NCBI GenBank assembly: GCA_025201705.1
Contig: MU616579.1
Span: 1-64,000 of the forward strand
Reading direction: 5' to 3'
From: Dissophora ornata
Lineage: Eukaryota > Mortierellomycota > Mortierellomycetes > Mortierellales > Mortierellaceae
Length of the DNA: 64,000 bases
A program made the position numbers and the translations under genes. Each line of letters starts with the position of its first letter. Position 1 is the stretch's first letter. Positions 44,032 through 56,075 of this stretch are shown here, piece after piece. The notes below the pieces were generated by a model. It worked only from the letters and a program-made list of their open reading frames with translations. It ran no database searches and was not told where the DNA came from.

Positions 44032-46484
44032 ATGGACGCAAAGACCCAGAAATACGATCGACAGCTCAGGTACGGACTCTACTCTCGTCAGATATCTCGC
44101 GACAACTGAGTTTCTCGCCACCGAGAATAGTAAGCATGCATCGACTGCGGACCACTCACCGTCCTCATGCTCCATCCGCGTAACTCCATGACATTCACAT
44201 AGACTGTGGGGAAACAGTGGCCAGGAGGCCCTCGAATCCGCACACATCCTTCTTATCAACGCCACCGCTGTCGGGTGTGAAATCCTCAAAAATCTTGTTC
44301 TCCCAGGTAAACCATACAAATGACACTGACATATCGATGCCTGGGCTGCCGTGCACGAAGAGCGTCCTTCTGACCTTCTCAATTCTCAATTTCATTCCAT
44401 TAATGCAGGTATTGGCCAGTTCACTATTGCTGACCAGGGAACTGTTACGCAAAACGACATTGGCTCCAACTTTTTCCTCGACTTTGAGAGTCTTGGCAAA
44501 TCAAGAGCTGAGCGAGCCTGTGAACTCCTCGGGGAGCTGAACGAGGATGTCAAGGGCAATTGGGTTGATAAGGATATTCTCTCCATTCTGAAAGAGACCC
44601 CTGGATACCTGGCGCAGTTCTCGATGGTGATCGCGACAGATATCACGCGGGAGACGGCAGAAAAGATCGCTGCCCTTTGTTGGGTGAATGGACTGGACAC
44701 CGGTGCTAGTGCCGGTAATGGCAGTCCTGCAGGAAAGAAGAAGACCACATTTGTTTGGGTCAAAACTGTTGGACTCATTGGAGCTGCGAGGATCGCTGTT
44801 CCTGAGCACGCGAGTAAGCATTTGTTCAAGCGCCACCAACTACATCATCACTGGGCTATAAGGGGTAAATGTCTAACAAAATTGCCTACTTCGCGCTTTT
44901 AGTCGTCGAAACACATCCAGACAATGTCGCGGATGTTCGTATTGATTCTCCATTTCCAGAGCTTTCGGACTATGCAAAGTCATTCAACTTTGACACAGAG
45001 GATGGACTCGAGTTTGGTCACATTCCTTATGTCGCGATTCTTTTGAAGTACATGGAAGAATGGAAGCAAGGGGTTCGTACCATCAATTGATTGTATCTAA
45101 ATTGCTACCCACGATTTCTTAGAACTGTGAAGCTTACAGGCTTGGGTTATTTTTTATTTTTTGGCAGCATGAAGGCAAGATCCCTTCAACCTACGCGGAA
45201 AAGAACCAACTCAAGGCCAACATCAAATCTGGAATGAGATCAGCAGACGATGAAAACTTTGAAGAGGCCGTCAACTCGGTCTTGAGGTCTTGCCAACCTA
45301 CGGTTGTTCCAAGCGATATCAAAACTATCTTCAATGATCCAAAGTGCGAGAACCTGACTGCCGAGGTACGATGCATGTCGAGAGAACACTATATCTGGAG
45401 AAGAATCTTGACTAAACCCTTCCTACATTCGATTTCCTACTCTAGTCCGACAACTTTTGGATTCTTGCGCGTGCTGTCAGGGAATTTGTGAACGATCGCT
45501 CAAAGAGTGGAGGACTGCTTCCTTTGTCAGGCACCATTCCAGATATGAAAGCCCAGACCGACAGCTATGTAACTCTTCAGAGCATGTACGCAACCAGCTT
45601 TAGGGAAATCGCGAATTGTCATCAGTTTTTTTTTGTTGCGACAATGATGGAGCTTTATTGACTCGCGTTCTTAAATTTCCAATACTCTGGCCATAATAGC
45701 TACAAAACCAAGGCAAAGCAGGATGTCCAGGAAGTGTCTAATATTACCGAGTCGCTGTTGGAGTCCCTTGGCCTGGCCCCGGGATCGATTTCGCTTCAAG
45801 AGATTGAAAGTTTCTGCAAATATTCTGCATTCTTGAAGGTCATTCGATACCGTAGCCTCGAACAAGAGTACCGTCAGCCCAATACAAAGCAGATTGGTAA
45901 GAGCATCTGCGGATAATACCACATGCACATGTATGTAAATGGGACATTATCCTAAACATTGCTACTCCCTTCTTCCTGTCCTTGAAAATATTCAGCATCG
46001 TGGCTGTCGGATCCAGACTCTGTGTTCCCCCACTATGTTCTGTTGCGCGCTTCAGATTCGTTCCATGACGATCACGGACGTTACCCCGGAGAAGGAGAAA
46101 ACTGGGAGGATGATGTAGACCAACTCCATGCGAACGTGGCAACCCTATTGCAGTCCTGGGGTATTGCAATTGATGCTGTCTCCAAGGATCTGACCCACGA
46201 AATGTAAGTGGGAATTATCTCCGCAACGCTCATGTCTATGATATCACTTCTATATCTCTTCCCACCCATGCCCTTTTTTAACACGAGGATTATGTCGTCA
46301 CTAACTTTTTGTATGCATATCAAGATGCCGCTACGGAAACGGATCAATTCACAACATTGCTTCGTTTATCGGCGGTGTTGTGAGTCAGGAGGTCATCAAG
46401 CTGATCACTCACCAATATATCCCCTTGGACAACACATTTGTCTTTGACGGAACGCGTTCTGTCACTGGAGTGTTTGCGGTCTAA
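44032..46484 (+). CDS. ULA1: NEDD8-activating enzyme E1 regulatory subunit (ULA1/NAE1/APPBP1)
   Basis: Nine exons: 44032-44069, 44203-44306, 44409-44813, 44903-45072, 45168-45365, 45446-45585, 45700-45896, 45996-46203 and 46325-46484. All phases agree, giving 539 aa, close to the family length. It begins [20 protein letters not shown], followed by the Rossmann-like block [23 protein letters not shown] and [15 protein letters not shown]. This fold lacks the ATP-binding residues of the catalytic partner UBA3, as expected. The C-terminus [21 protein letters not shown], then [14 protein letters not shown], is diagnostic. It pairs with UBA3 to adenylate NEDD8, whose gene lies about 6 kb away. The intron after exon 4 uses GTTCGT as donor, and the last intron ends in AAG. 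Confidence 0.93.
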
Positions 46485-46664
46485 ACCTCTTTGACTTCAT
46501 TTTAGGATGAACTATACATGAGAATGGGAGCATCACAGCATATTTTTCAAAACGCAAACAAGAAAAGAGAGATTCTAAAGGATTGCTGATGACATTGAAT
46601 GGAGCATTGTTGTTTCTTTTAGTGCGAAGGTGTATTTTCTATGCTGATATTTACATGTGAGTGG

Positions 46665-47747
46665 TTAACATAAGACAATGAGGATGATAATGGCTATGAT
46701 ACAAAATATAGTGATAAGACCCGACCCAATCTTTCTTTTCCGGCTCTGTTTCAAGAGCCGAATCCTTGGCTGCTCTGACGAGGAGAAAGAGGAAGCGGTC
46801 GCTGTTGCCCCTGCTGTCTTCCAGCGAGAGGCTTTAGCTGCCTTTGGTTCCGCGGTGGTGTCTTGTTGATGGGCCTTGGTATTATGGGTATGCGTGTGAA
46901 CATGGGTATTGGTCTGGGAGTAGATAGGGGGTGGCCGAGGGATGAGATCTTGCTGCGGAGGAGTGGAAGGAGGAGTGTTGATACTTGGGTGCTCGGGCTT
47001 TGTTGGAGGAGGCGGTGGAGTTGACTTTTTCGAAGCCGGTGTAAGGGAGTTTCGGAAGGATGAAGCCCATTTTGATAGTCGATTTTTAGTGTTGCTCTCG
47101 CTGCTCTTCCTGTCCTTGCTAGGCTTGCTTGAAGCCGTTGGCTGCTCTTTTTCGTTGATATACCGCTGCAGCTCAGGGTCTGCTATCTGGATGGTTGTTG
47201 GCAGCATTGCTGACCGGTTCACCCCTGCAGTGGCTTTTGCTTTAGGTTGGTCCCTGATGCTATTATTCGTCGATGATGCCCCAAAATGCCTCTTTTCTTG
47301 GCGCGCACTCCGTTGCAGCGAGATTATTGACGATGGTGACATTGATGGCGTCAAGGATGCCAGGGACTGTGAGGAACCGCTACTCGACGACGTTTTTGCG
47401 GAAGCCATGCTGGTAGGAGGAGAAGAAGACGACGATAATGTTGATTGTTTTGTTGTTGGAGACTTTGGCGGAGAAGGCGCGGAGAAAAATGAGACGGACT
47501 GGCGTTTGTTGGTATTTTTGCTTGTTGTTGGTATGGATATTGAGGGCTGGACCTCATTCCGTGAGGTGGATACTGTGAAAAGCTCCGAGGAGATATCGGT
47601 GTGATGGTGATTGCTGCGTTTTGATTTTGGTGAGGATGGCGTGTTGCTAGTTCCAAGAACGTGTGGGTGCTGTGCGACGGGGAAGGGTGTCTGGGGCAGG
47701 ATGTTCATTGAGGAGCCACCCTGGTGTGAGTGGTGTGAGACAACCAT
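46665..47747 (-). CDS. Ser/Pro-rich protein with C-terminal membrane anchor
   Basis: Intronless ORF from the ATG at 47747, 360 aa (the frame stays open upstream to 48038, but that stretch looks like translated 5' UTR). The protein is low-complexity, rich in Ser, Thr, Pro and His. The only structured feature is a single hydrophobic segment at the extreme C-terminus (GLITIFCIIAIIILIVLC) after a basic patch (KQSRKRKIGS), the layout of a tail-anchored protein with its N-terminus in the cytosol. No family recognised. Convergent with ULA1, 180 bp apart. Confidence 0.6.
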   Translation of the reverse strand: MVVSHHSHQGGSSMNILPQTPFPVAQHPHVLGTSNTPSSPKSKRSNHHHTDISSELFTVSTSRNEVQPSISIPTTSKNTNKRQSVSFFSAPSPPKSPTTKQSTLSSSSSPPTSMASAKTSSSSGSSQSLASLTPSMSPSSIISLQRSARQEKRHFGASSTNNSIRDQPKAKATAGVNRSAMLPTTIQIADPELQRYINEKEQPTASSKPSKDRKSSESNTKNRLSKWASSFRNSLTPASKKSTPPPPPTKPEHPSINTPPSTPPQQDLIPRPPPIYSQTNTHVHTHTHNTKAHQQDTTAEPKAAKASRWKTAGATATASSFSSSEQPRIRLLKQSRKRKIGSGLITIFCIIAIIILIVLC

Positions 47748-49181
47748 ATTTCGACCGCGAAGAGGAGGTGTTGCCAGAGAAGTTGAGAAGGACGTGTGTG
47801 AACACGACAAGTGAGAAGTGCGAGGGAGGGAGGGAGGGAGGGAGGGAGGGAGGATGGATGGGTGGCGAACGACAAGTGGCGATGAGAGGTAGAGAGGAGA
47901 GAAGAGAGGAGCGAGCAGTGGAGAGAAGAGAGTTGACAACAAGTCGATAAAAGGAAATGGGAATCCATCCCCCCCTCTTCGACCGTCAGATGGATGAACC
48001 CCTGCGCTGATTTTTTTATATATTTGAGTGTTTTTCATTCGTCCCTGTCATCACTGAGCAATGAGAGCTTCTCTGTTTAAGGTTCATGTCCATCACTCCA
48101 TGTGCAGCCAAACCAAGGCAAAACTCGCCAGGTGGACATTTTTTCAAACGAATTTGTTCAGAGAGTCAGTCCAGACCAGACTGTGTTCTACAAACATGCG
48201 TATTTCCTGTTTCTGGATATTTTCTCTCCTCAGTCCTCTCTCTGCGTCTTTGTTCCTGGTATTATCCGTCAACCACGTTCACTCCTCGTTCTTCATCTCC
48301 ACTCCGTCTTTGGCTTGACACCCAAAGTGAAATGAACTAGCCGGCAATCAAACCCTCCTGCTGCGTGAGTTAAGGGGGACGGCAAAAAGGTAGGAGAAAG
48401 CAGCCAGGAGGGAAAGGGATGCACCGGAGGATCACCCGTTCCGTGGGCCGGAAATTTATTTAATAAAAAAAAAAAATACCTCCATTTCTTTATTTGTGTA
48501 CCGTAGAAACACTCATTATTGAATAAACTTGTTTATCGCAGAGTCAGCGATGAGAGAGGACAAAAAGGAACGAGTTGGTATGTCAACAACATTATCATAG
48601 AAAGGGACCTTATATTTCAATTAACATCATCCTAGCACCATCGTATTAGCGACTTATTTTGCTACTAAAAGGGGCCTGGTGCGCGGCCCTACAAATGTGC
48701 AAAACGCCGATTGGCTGATTTGATGCTTGACAGCAAAAACATGGCAACGTGCACAGCCTCAATTTCGAGGAGGTCCGCGACTAGACACTAGACACAGCAC
48801 TCCTAGCCTTCATACTTTTCGTAGGCCCAGAGAGGAAGGCATCCCATAGTCATGGGTTCGATGGGCTGTGGGTTGTGGATTGTGGGTATTGACAGTTATA
48901 GTATGTGCTCACCTAACCAGTATTTATAATATTCTTTCCGACGGCTCATCCTTCAGAAGCAACAAACCACATTCCAGAATAAGCAAGAGGACACAATCAC
49001 AGCCTACTTCCAATTGCGCGCTGTGAATGCTCAATTGAAATTCCCGGGTGACCTCTAGTAGGCAAGTTGCGTTTGCAAGGGTCGAGGCTTCTGATGATGC
49101 ATCTATCGGTATCGAGTTAAAAAAGACAAAGTTGCTCAAGAGGGACGTGGAGACAAAAGACTTCTGTTGCGCCGCCGATAC
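47748..49181. other. Intergenic, with (GGGA)n tract
   Basis: 5' region of the tail-anchored gene. Contains a (GGGA)7-like tract at 47823-47852. Short ORFs at 48061-48340 in three overlapping frames are not convincing. Confidence 0.4.
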
Positions 49182-49349
49182 CGCATGGCTGTTCTTTTCA
49201 AATTCTTGACTTTGTCCTCTTCATATTTGCTACTCTATGCTCCCCTTTTTCTCTTCTTCTCGCCCTCCTACTCCGACAGCTTTATATCTTCTCCTTCGCT
49301 CCATACACTTCTGCCCCTCACGCACAAGAAAGAAGACGTGCCAATCGCC

Positions 49350-51930
49350 AATCCAATGGAGAAATATTCACAGGCAATCCGAATCCGCTTCCCCCAGAGA
49401 TTTTTTATATCCCAGTGCACATCGGAGGCCATTGGACGAGTTTTCGAGAACGTAGAGTATGTGCTGAATGTCCAACACGTCGTAACGCTTACCGCAGATT
49501 GGAATATGGAGAGGTAAGTCTTCGAATCGACATCAAGGGCTTGTAGTAAAAATGAAGCACCAAAGCCTCACAGTCGATGAATCCATTCTTACTATGCAAT
49601 GGAAGCCTTATACCGCTGAGAATCAGTTACCGTCTGGAGTCGTGCTCGAGGTAGTTACTGGCAGCGTCACAAACCAACATGCTGCTATTTCAGACGAGGA
49701 TCAGAACTCGCTTCTGGATCTTCTGTAAAATGGCAGACGCTCCACAGGACATAAAGCACCGTGGTGTGTAGAGACTGCCACTATCTGCTTGATGATCTAA
49801 CAAACGTCGAGTCAATCAGCCTATAGAAAACCCATCTAGTTGTCTAAACCTAAAAGGAAGGCTGCACTGAGTCCACATTGCGGACCCAGTCGATTGGTTC
49901 TTCAGCCGCCTTGACGAACGAAACAAGTCAGTTGCGGTCACTTTTGGTCTGTCGGGACTTGATTTGTTACTAAATTGGCCTTCGTGGATGAGTTAGCGGG
50001 ACCTGAAACGCCATAGCCACCTCAGGAAATATGCTATCTTAATACCTGCTGGTCCAGTCGGCTGACGGTCAACCGCGGGAGCCGACTGCAAAAAAACCGT
50101 CGGCGGGAAACCCTAGTCCATAACCCAGTCCACTAGTGAGCTCTACACACCATACTTCCAATCTGCTAGGGTAGATGAGTATCAAAGATGCCATGGACAT
50201 GCATCTCTGAAACCTCCACACCAACATAGAAAAGAGCTGCTCGCTTCAGGAGCAGATACTTCAGATGCAACGAGAGACCCCTTGGGTCGCCTCGCGATGA
50301 TCCAAACTCGTGCTGTCGATCTACTCACAACTACGAGCTCAACGAACAACTTTATCCTTCGACCATTCATCGTGTTTCCAAAGACAATAGCTCGGATCCG
50401 AGACATGTTAGGCAAGCCATTCTCGGATCAGTTTCGTCACTTCCCCCCCTCTACGAGTGCGGTAAACAATCGATGACAGAAGGAGGCAGGATCTCGCACG
50501 AGATCCATTGAGCAATCACGAAGGTGATGGTCAAGTACGAGTTCACGGCAGCTAGAGTAATCGTACCGCCATTGACTCACTTCAAGATCGTCGAGGGAAT
50601 TGGCGCTGTGAAGAAAGGTCTCGATCTCTCAAGACATAGCATTGGAAGTCTCGTGGGTCATACGGTTAACTTCATTCAAGGCCAAAAGAACAATGTTGGT
50701 TGGTGGATATCGGATCTACTCAGAAATCAAATCGACTTGAACAAGCTGGAAGCCCTAGACAGAACCGACTTCAGACAATTGGAGTCATACCTGAGTGTGA
50801 GTAACAGGGACCGTTCTTTGGTAACCTCAACAGACTGTGGGTTTGCATTGATCACCATCGTGAACACTATCGGGGAATCCGCGATTTAACCACTGAGGGA
50901 TGTGGTGGCCGCGAATGGCGGGGTCTACAAGGAGGATGAAGGCGATTCCAGGGTCGCCATCACATCTAGCTCTCGAGGGAAGCGAATATATGAAGTAATG
51001 GCCGAGGCCCACGGCACTGGATATCACTCTCGAATGGGATGTGACTTCGGACATTTGAGCTTGCTGTCTCCAAAGCGGACACTTCAAAGGACCGGCGTTC
51101 GTCCCCTTTGTTCTAGCGATGCGCAACAAGCGAATCCGGCCTTTGAGTCTCAGTGGCTTTAAACACTTTGGCAAACGCATCGACGGTTCCTTTGCGCCCT
51201 AGCTCGGTAAGCTTACATTCGGTCCTAGCTTCACTCTCAGGGACATGATCGCCAAATCCACTTTCCCCTCTCAGGATGAGCTGAGTTTTGACTCTCGGTC
51301 ACTATTCACTTTTCGAGTCAGCAATGGATAATATCTCTAGCCTTTCAACACTACAAAGGATGTGTCTTGATTGTGGGACGTACATGTTGGGCACATTTTC
51401 TTTCAAAGGCAAAGTTGAATACACGGGCGCCCGATTGGAAAGTCTTTCTTTGAACAACCATGTAATCCTCCTTGAATATCTGCTCATACCGCAAACTCTG
51501 GATGCAGGAAGTGAAGCGATGTAGTATGCCAGAACCCAAGCGTCGCAGCGCTGGTGTCGCCTACCACGGCAAGAGGTCTACTGAGGTCCTCAGTCCCACC
51601 ATATCCACGAGGAACAACATACTGCTAGGAGGTAGTACTCCGTATTAAAGATCATTGCACGAGCAAATGATGCACATTGTCTATCGCCTTACAAGTGGGG
51701 CCACCTCGGCAGGAGGTCAACTGATTCTTGATATTCAAAGATGATTTGGGTCACTTCGAGTCGGATACTATGATTGACATGAGAAACTATGCTCCATGGC
51801 TCCAGAGAATGTCATTTCGGAAGTATTCTGCCAAGTATAGCTTGTCTATCGCAGGTCTGAACACATCCTGTATGTCCAGTGACACTCTTGCAGTATACTC
51901 GGACGAAGGAACGCGATTTTACTAAGATGA
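49350..51930 (+). pseudogene. Decayed gene(s) of unrecognised family
   Basis: A series of protein-like pieces on the + strand in changing frames: MEKYSQAIRIRFPQRFF (from 49357), LTVDESILTMQWKPYTAENQ (from 49568), FILRPFIVFPKTIARIRDM (about 50354), KIVEGIGAVKKGLDLSRHS (50584 on, within the 121-aa ORF at 50524-50889), and AMRNKRIRPLSLSGFKHFG (about 51117). Hydrophobic spacing and order suggest one long gene, perhaps with a leucine-rich solenoid, broken by stops and frameshifts. Introns may explain some breaks. I cannot name the family. Confidence 0.4.
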
Positions 51931-53787
51931 CACGTTTTGCAATAAGAAACAAGCTGATATTTATGGATCCGCAGCCTCAGCTCCGACAACTCCTGCGCCA
52001 CCTTTGTTTTTGTCATCAACCTGTCTGCAACACGTTCCGCAGAATTTATCCTCGACACATGGACACCCCAAGGGAGAAGAAGACTGGAGGACTAATTTTT
52101 TAGTTGATCAGCTCCAGATTCTGGTCACATATGCAAGCGGCCATGGTCAGCTTTTATTTCCTCTCTAGACTCAGAACCTTGAAGGAACAGGTCTTGAGAA
52201 TGTACTGACACTGCAATGATATCTGGGCTGTCGTCAACTTTCGACGCAAAATCCTCACTGCTTGGGATCATAAAACAAAGCAGAATGCAGATTGAGCGGA
52301 TGAGAACCGTTGTATTCATCGTGGATAATGAGGTTTTTTTTATGTCATGCCTGTGTCAACACTCAAGTCGGATTGTTTGTGTGGCTCTTGAGCTTGAACT
52401 CTCGATCGTGGCCCCAGCCGGTGCACCGCTTGTTTGCCCATCAGATTTGTTCCTGTAAATTGTGGATAGCCGGGATGAGGGAAGTAGACAATGGTATGAA
52501 TAACTCGTTCAATGTTTCTCTTTCTAGGTGGCGCCAATATGCAGGCAAGACAAAAATAGTCGGATGCACTCATAAACAGAGTTGAAGACGTCTCTTTTTT
52601 TTTCCGTTGCGAAACGCCGTTGGTCCAGCAGGACGCGTGAACATGTGCTGAGCTAGTGAGCTACAATCTAGGAGGTTTATCCATGTCCCTTTCAAGGTAC
52701 CCAGCGACACGCCGAAACGTGTCTGTCACACGAACACGAGACATTATTGGGGTGGAGGTGGCTCTTCGACTTATCGATAGCTCCTTGTGTCTATTTCAAG
52801 GTTCAATTCCAGGTCGAGGTGGAATACAAAAAAGACAGTGATTCCAGGGCAATTCTATGGCGAATAGAGTTTTCACTTTGTCATAATTCAAAGGTCCAGT
52901 GAAAGCGGGGGAGATAAAAGCCAGGGAACCCATCTGCTTCTATTCATCAGCATCCGCCCGAAACTCGCTCATCGAGGTCGAACCCTAAAAAAAATATGTA
53001 TACCACTTCGCAAATACAAAGAGAAAGAGAAAAAACAACGGCTGGGCTACGCCATGATAGGCCGAGGCTATTGCTTCATCGAAGGTTTGAATGGCGTCTT
53101 TTTCTTCTTTCGGGTTGTCAACGCTAACATGAACTCAGAGTCTTCGAATCCTTGCTCATTCGGTGATTCATTTCTCAGCCCAAGAAAACCGGAGCATTGT
53201 TAACACCGACGACTTCCTCTCTTCCCATCAGTTCGTCTGAGGGAACGTATCGAGACCGCAGGATCACTTGTTACTACAAGGCAGTTCTTTGTCACAAACA
53301 TAGTGTCTATCAGGAATTTCAATTCTCCTCATGGGTCCTGCCGCATCCCAGCAGAAGAGTAACAACAAAAACAAAAAAGCAAAAAATTGCGAGCGCACTC
53401 TGTTTCGCATCATGCCTGTATGTCGCCGGAATGAGGAGAGGATGTTGTACTAGGCTATCTCGATCACTTGTTTGTGCAAGTTAAGGTTACGAACCAGCGA
53501 AAGCATGTTGCACATCAACGCTGCCATGAACGAACATCATCTGAGTATTTAAGTCATCAATCCCGCTCGCTTTCTCTTTTTTCTTTTCCTTTTCTGTCCC
53601 TTTACATCTGTCTTCTACCTTCCCTCCTCCCCCGCCTGTGGACGCCTGGGTATCCGTTACTGCCCACTCTTTCCTCTCGCTTCCTCTCGCCTCCTCTCGC
53701 TTCCTATCTTTTTCTCTCCTCTCTCTCTCTGTGCCCTACTTTCTTTCCTTTCTCTCGTATTAAATTGCCTCTTCCACTCCATCCATC
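51931..53787. other. Upstream region of the amino-acid permease
   Basis: No supported gene. The last 230 bp (about 53560-53787) are strongly pyrimidine-rich, including repeated ctcgcttcctctcgcctcc-type units, typical of a fungal promoter and 5' UTR. Confidence 0.5.
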
Positions 53788-55608
53788 ATGGCTGAATACA
53801 GCGGGAAGCAGGAGTACGAGTCTGACACGGTAGATCAGTTGCAGACTGCCGATAATGCTCAGTACAACGAGGATCAAGAGTTTGGTCAGGTCAAGCGTGA
53901 TCTCAAGTCCCGTCACTTGCAGATGATTGCCATTGGAGGAACCATCGGCACAGGCATTTTCTTGTCATCCGGTGGGTCTGTGGCCGGTGCCGGGCCTTTA
54001 GGAGCCTTGATCTCCTACTCCATCGTCGGTAAGTGGGTTTTTAGGGAGTAAAAAAAACTGTAACGAGCTGGTTTTCGTACCAGTTTTGCGGCAAGTTGTG
54101 AGCAGCTCGCCGCGAGTTTTTTCTTTTCCTTTTCCTCGCATGCGCAAACCAAAACTCTAATTTGAGTACCTTTCACACGTTCTGCAGGCACTATGGTCTT
54201 TTTTATCGTCACTTCCCTCGGAGAGATGTCGGCGTATCTGCCTCTACCTGGTGCATTCACGACCTTTGGTTCGCGCTTTGTAGATCCTGCCCTAGGATTC
54301 GGTATTGGTATTGGCTATGCATTCCAATGGATTATCACGGTCACCATCGAAGTCACCGCTGCAGGAGCCTTTCTCCAGTATTGGTGGCCCAATCTCCAGA
54401 TGTGGATCCCTGCCCTCGTGTTTATTATTATCCTGGTTTGCATCACCTTGATGGGAGTCAGGTTCTTTGGCGAGCTCGAGTACTGGCTCAGTATGATCAA
54501 GGTCTTGACCTGCGTCGTCTTCATCATCATCGGAATCCTTGTCGACGCTGGCGCAGTCGGAGGCAGGACCATCGGAGGCGACAACTGGCACATTGACGGC
54601 GCCCCAATTGTCGGAGACACTGCTCGCGAGAAGACCGTTAATATCTTCACAAACTGTGTTTATGCCTTCTTCAGTTTCGGAGGCACGGAACTCGTCGGTA
54701 TCACTGCAGGAGAGTCCGCGAACCCTGCCAAGGCTGTGCCCAAAGCTATCCGCCACACCTTCTGGCGTATCATGCTGTTTTACATCCTCTCGGTTGCGGT
54801 CATTGGATTGTGCATCCCCTGGACGGATCCAAACCTGATCAACTCTGTCTATGCCAGCAACAACTCTGCTGCACCCATTGCGCCGTTTACGATCGTCTTC
54901 AAGATGGCCAACTTGCCTGGTGCGGATCATGCCATCAACGCCGTCCTTTTGACCGCAGTGCTTTCTGCCGGCCAGAGTTCGTTCTATGCCTCAACCAGAA
55001 CCTTGATGGCTATGGCTCGTGAGGGGAAAATGCCCGCCATCTTTGGCAGAGTCAACAGTCGCGGTGTGCCACTGTACGCACTCGCCTTTGTGACCTTGAT
55101 CTCTTGCGTTGCCTTTGTGGCCGATATCGTCGGCACTGGAGTTGTCTTTACCTGGCTCGTCAACCTTACAGGAATGTCTGCCCTTCTGACTTGGATGTCG
55201 ATCTCTGTTATCCATCTCCGCTTCCGTGCTGCGTTCAAGGCCCAGGGTCGCTCCCTGTCCGACCTCCCCTATATTGCACCCTTTTTCCCTTACAGCTGCT
55301 ACCTCTCGATTCTGTTGGGAGTGATGATCATCTTCATGGAGGGATACAATTCCGTTACTGCCGATCCCTTCGATGCCGTGGGCATCGTCGCAGTCTTTGT
55401 GGGCGCACCCGTATTTTTCCTGTCTATCATCATCTGGAAGATTTACCACAAGACCAAGCTTGTCCCACTGTTGGAGGTTGATCTTGACTCTGGCCGCCCC
55501 TCCCTTATTAAAGGCGCATCCAAGGCCGCAGAGGTTGAGCAGGATGAGTTTGCTCACCTTCCCTTGTGGAAGAGGATCGGCCTCAAGGCTCTTCACTTCG
55601 TTGCCTAA
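53788..55608 (+). CDS. Amino-acid permease (YAT/APC family)
   Basis: Exons 53788-54028 and 54188-55608, in phase (SYSIVG|TMVFF), 553 aa with about 12 hydrophobic segments. The first transmembrane helix carries the family signature LKSRHLQMIAIGGTIGTGIF; other signatures are GEMSAYLPLPGAFTTF, FFSFGGTELVGITAGES and STRTLMAMAREGKMP. It is a plasma-membrane proton-coupled importer. Substrate range (general or specific) cannot be told. The short cytosolic N-terminus (about 50 aa) contains Lys residues that are usual targets for ubiquitin-driven endocytosis. Confidence 0.93.
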
Positions 55609-56075
55609 GAACACTCTCGGCATGACGTAGCGTGTAGTAGACATTCACCCTGCTTTTGTAATATATACCATTTTAAAGCCCGTAACCCGTGGAATAAGAA
55701 GATGGATTTGTGCATGTTTTTTTCTGCTACAAAAGATTAGTGTTCTGTGTATTGGCTTACGCGGACATTCGGCCCAGCGACGCCAGTCCGCAGAGCGCGA
55801 TATGCAGAGAGGTCCGAGGGCGACAGCTCGGCATATTTAAACGGCCGCCTCTTGTGTTTCTCTGGTCCACCACCTTGCCTCATTTCCAATCGCATTCTTG
55901 CAGCTTTGCATTCCTTTCAGGAATCTCTCTTCTTGTTAGAGGAACCCTTGTCTGCATTCTCACCCTCACTGATACTGAGCTAGTGAGTGGCCCCCTCCCG
56001 CTCTTTACTGCCTTTTGCATACGTCAAAGGAGGTGTCGATTTTTATTCCCCATATTTCTTCGGCAGTAACCCATC
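55609..56075. other. Intergenic between permease and ABC transporter
   Basis: 3' UTR of the permease and promoter/5' UTR of the ABC gene. No coding feature supported. Confidence 0.45.

Noticed and set aside
47823..47852. (GGGA)n as a regulatory quadruplex
   Set aside because: Runs of three G in a tetranucleotide repeat could form a quadruplex, but nothing in the sequence ties it to regulation. Listed only as a microsatellite.
48061..48340. Three overlapping + strand ORFs of 77-85 aa
   Set aside because: All three frames are open over the same bases. No domain and no protein-like composition.
54292..54930. 212-aa - strand ORF
   Set aside because: Antisense shadow of the amino-acid permease exon 2.
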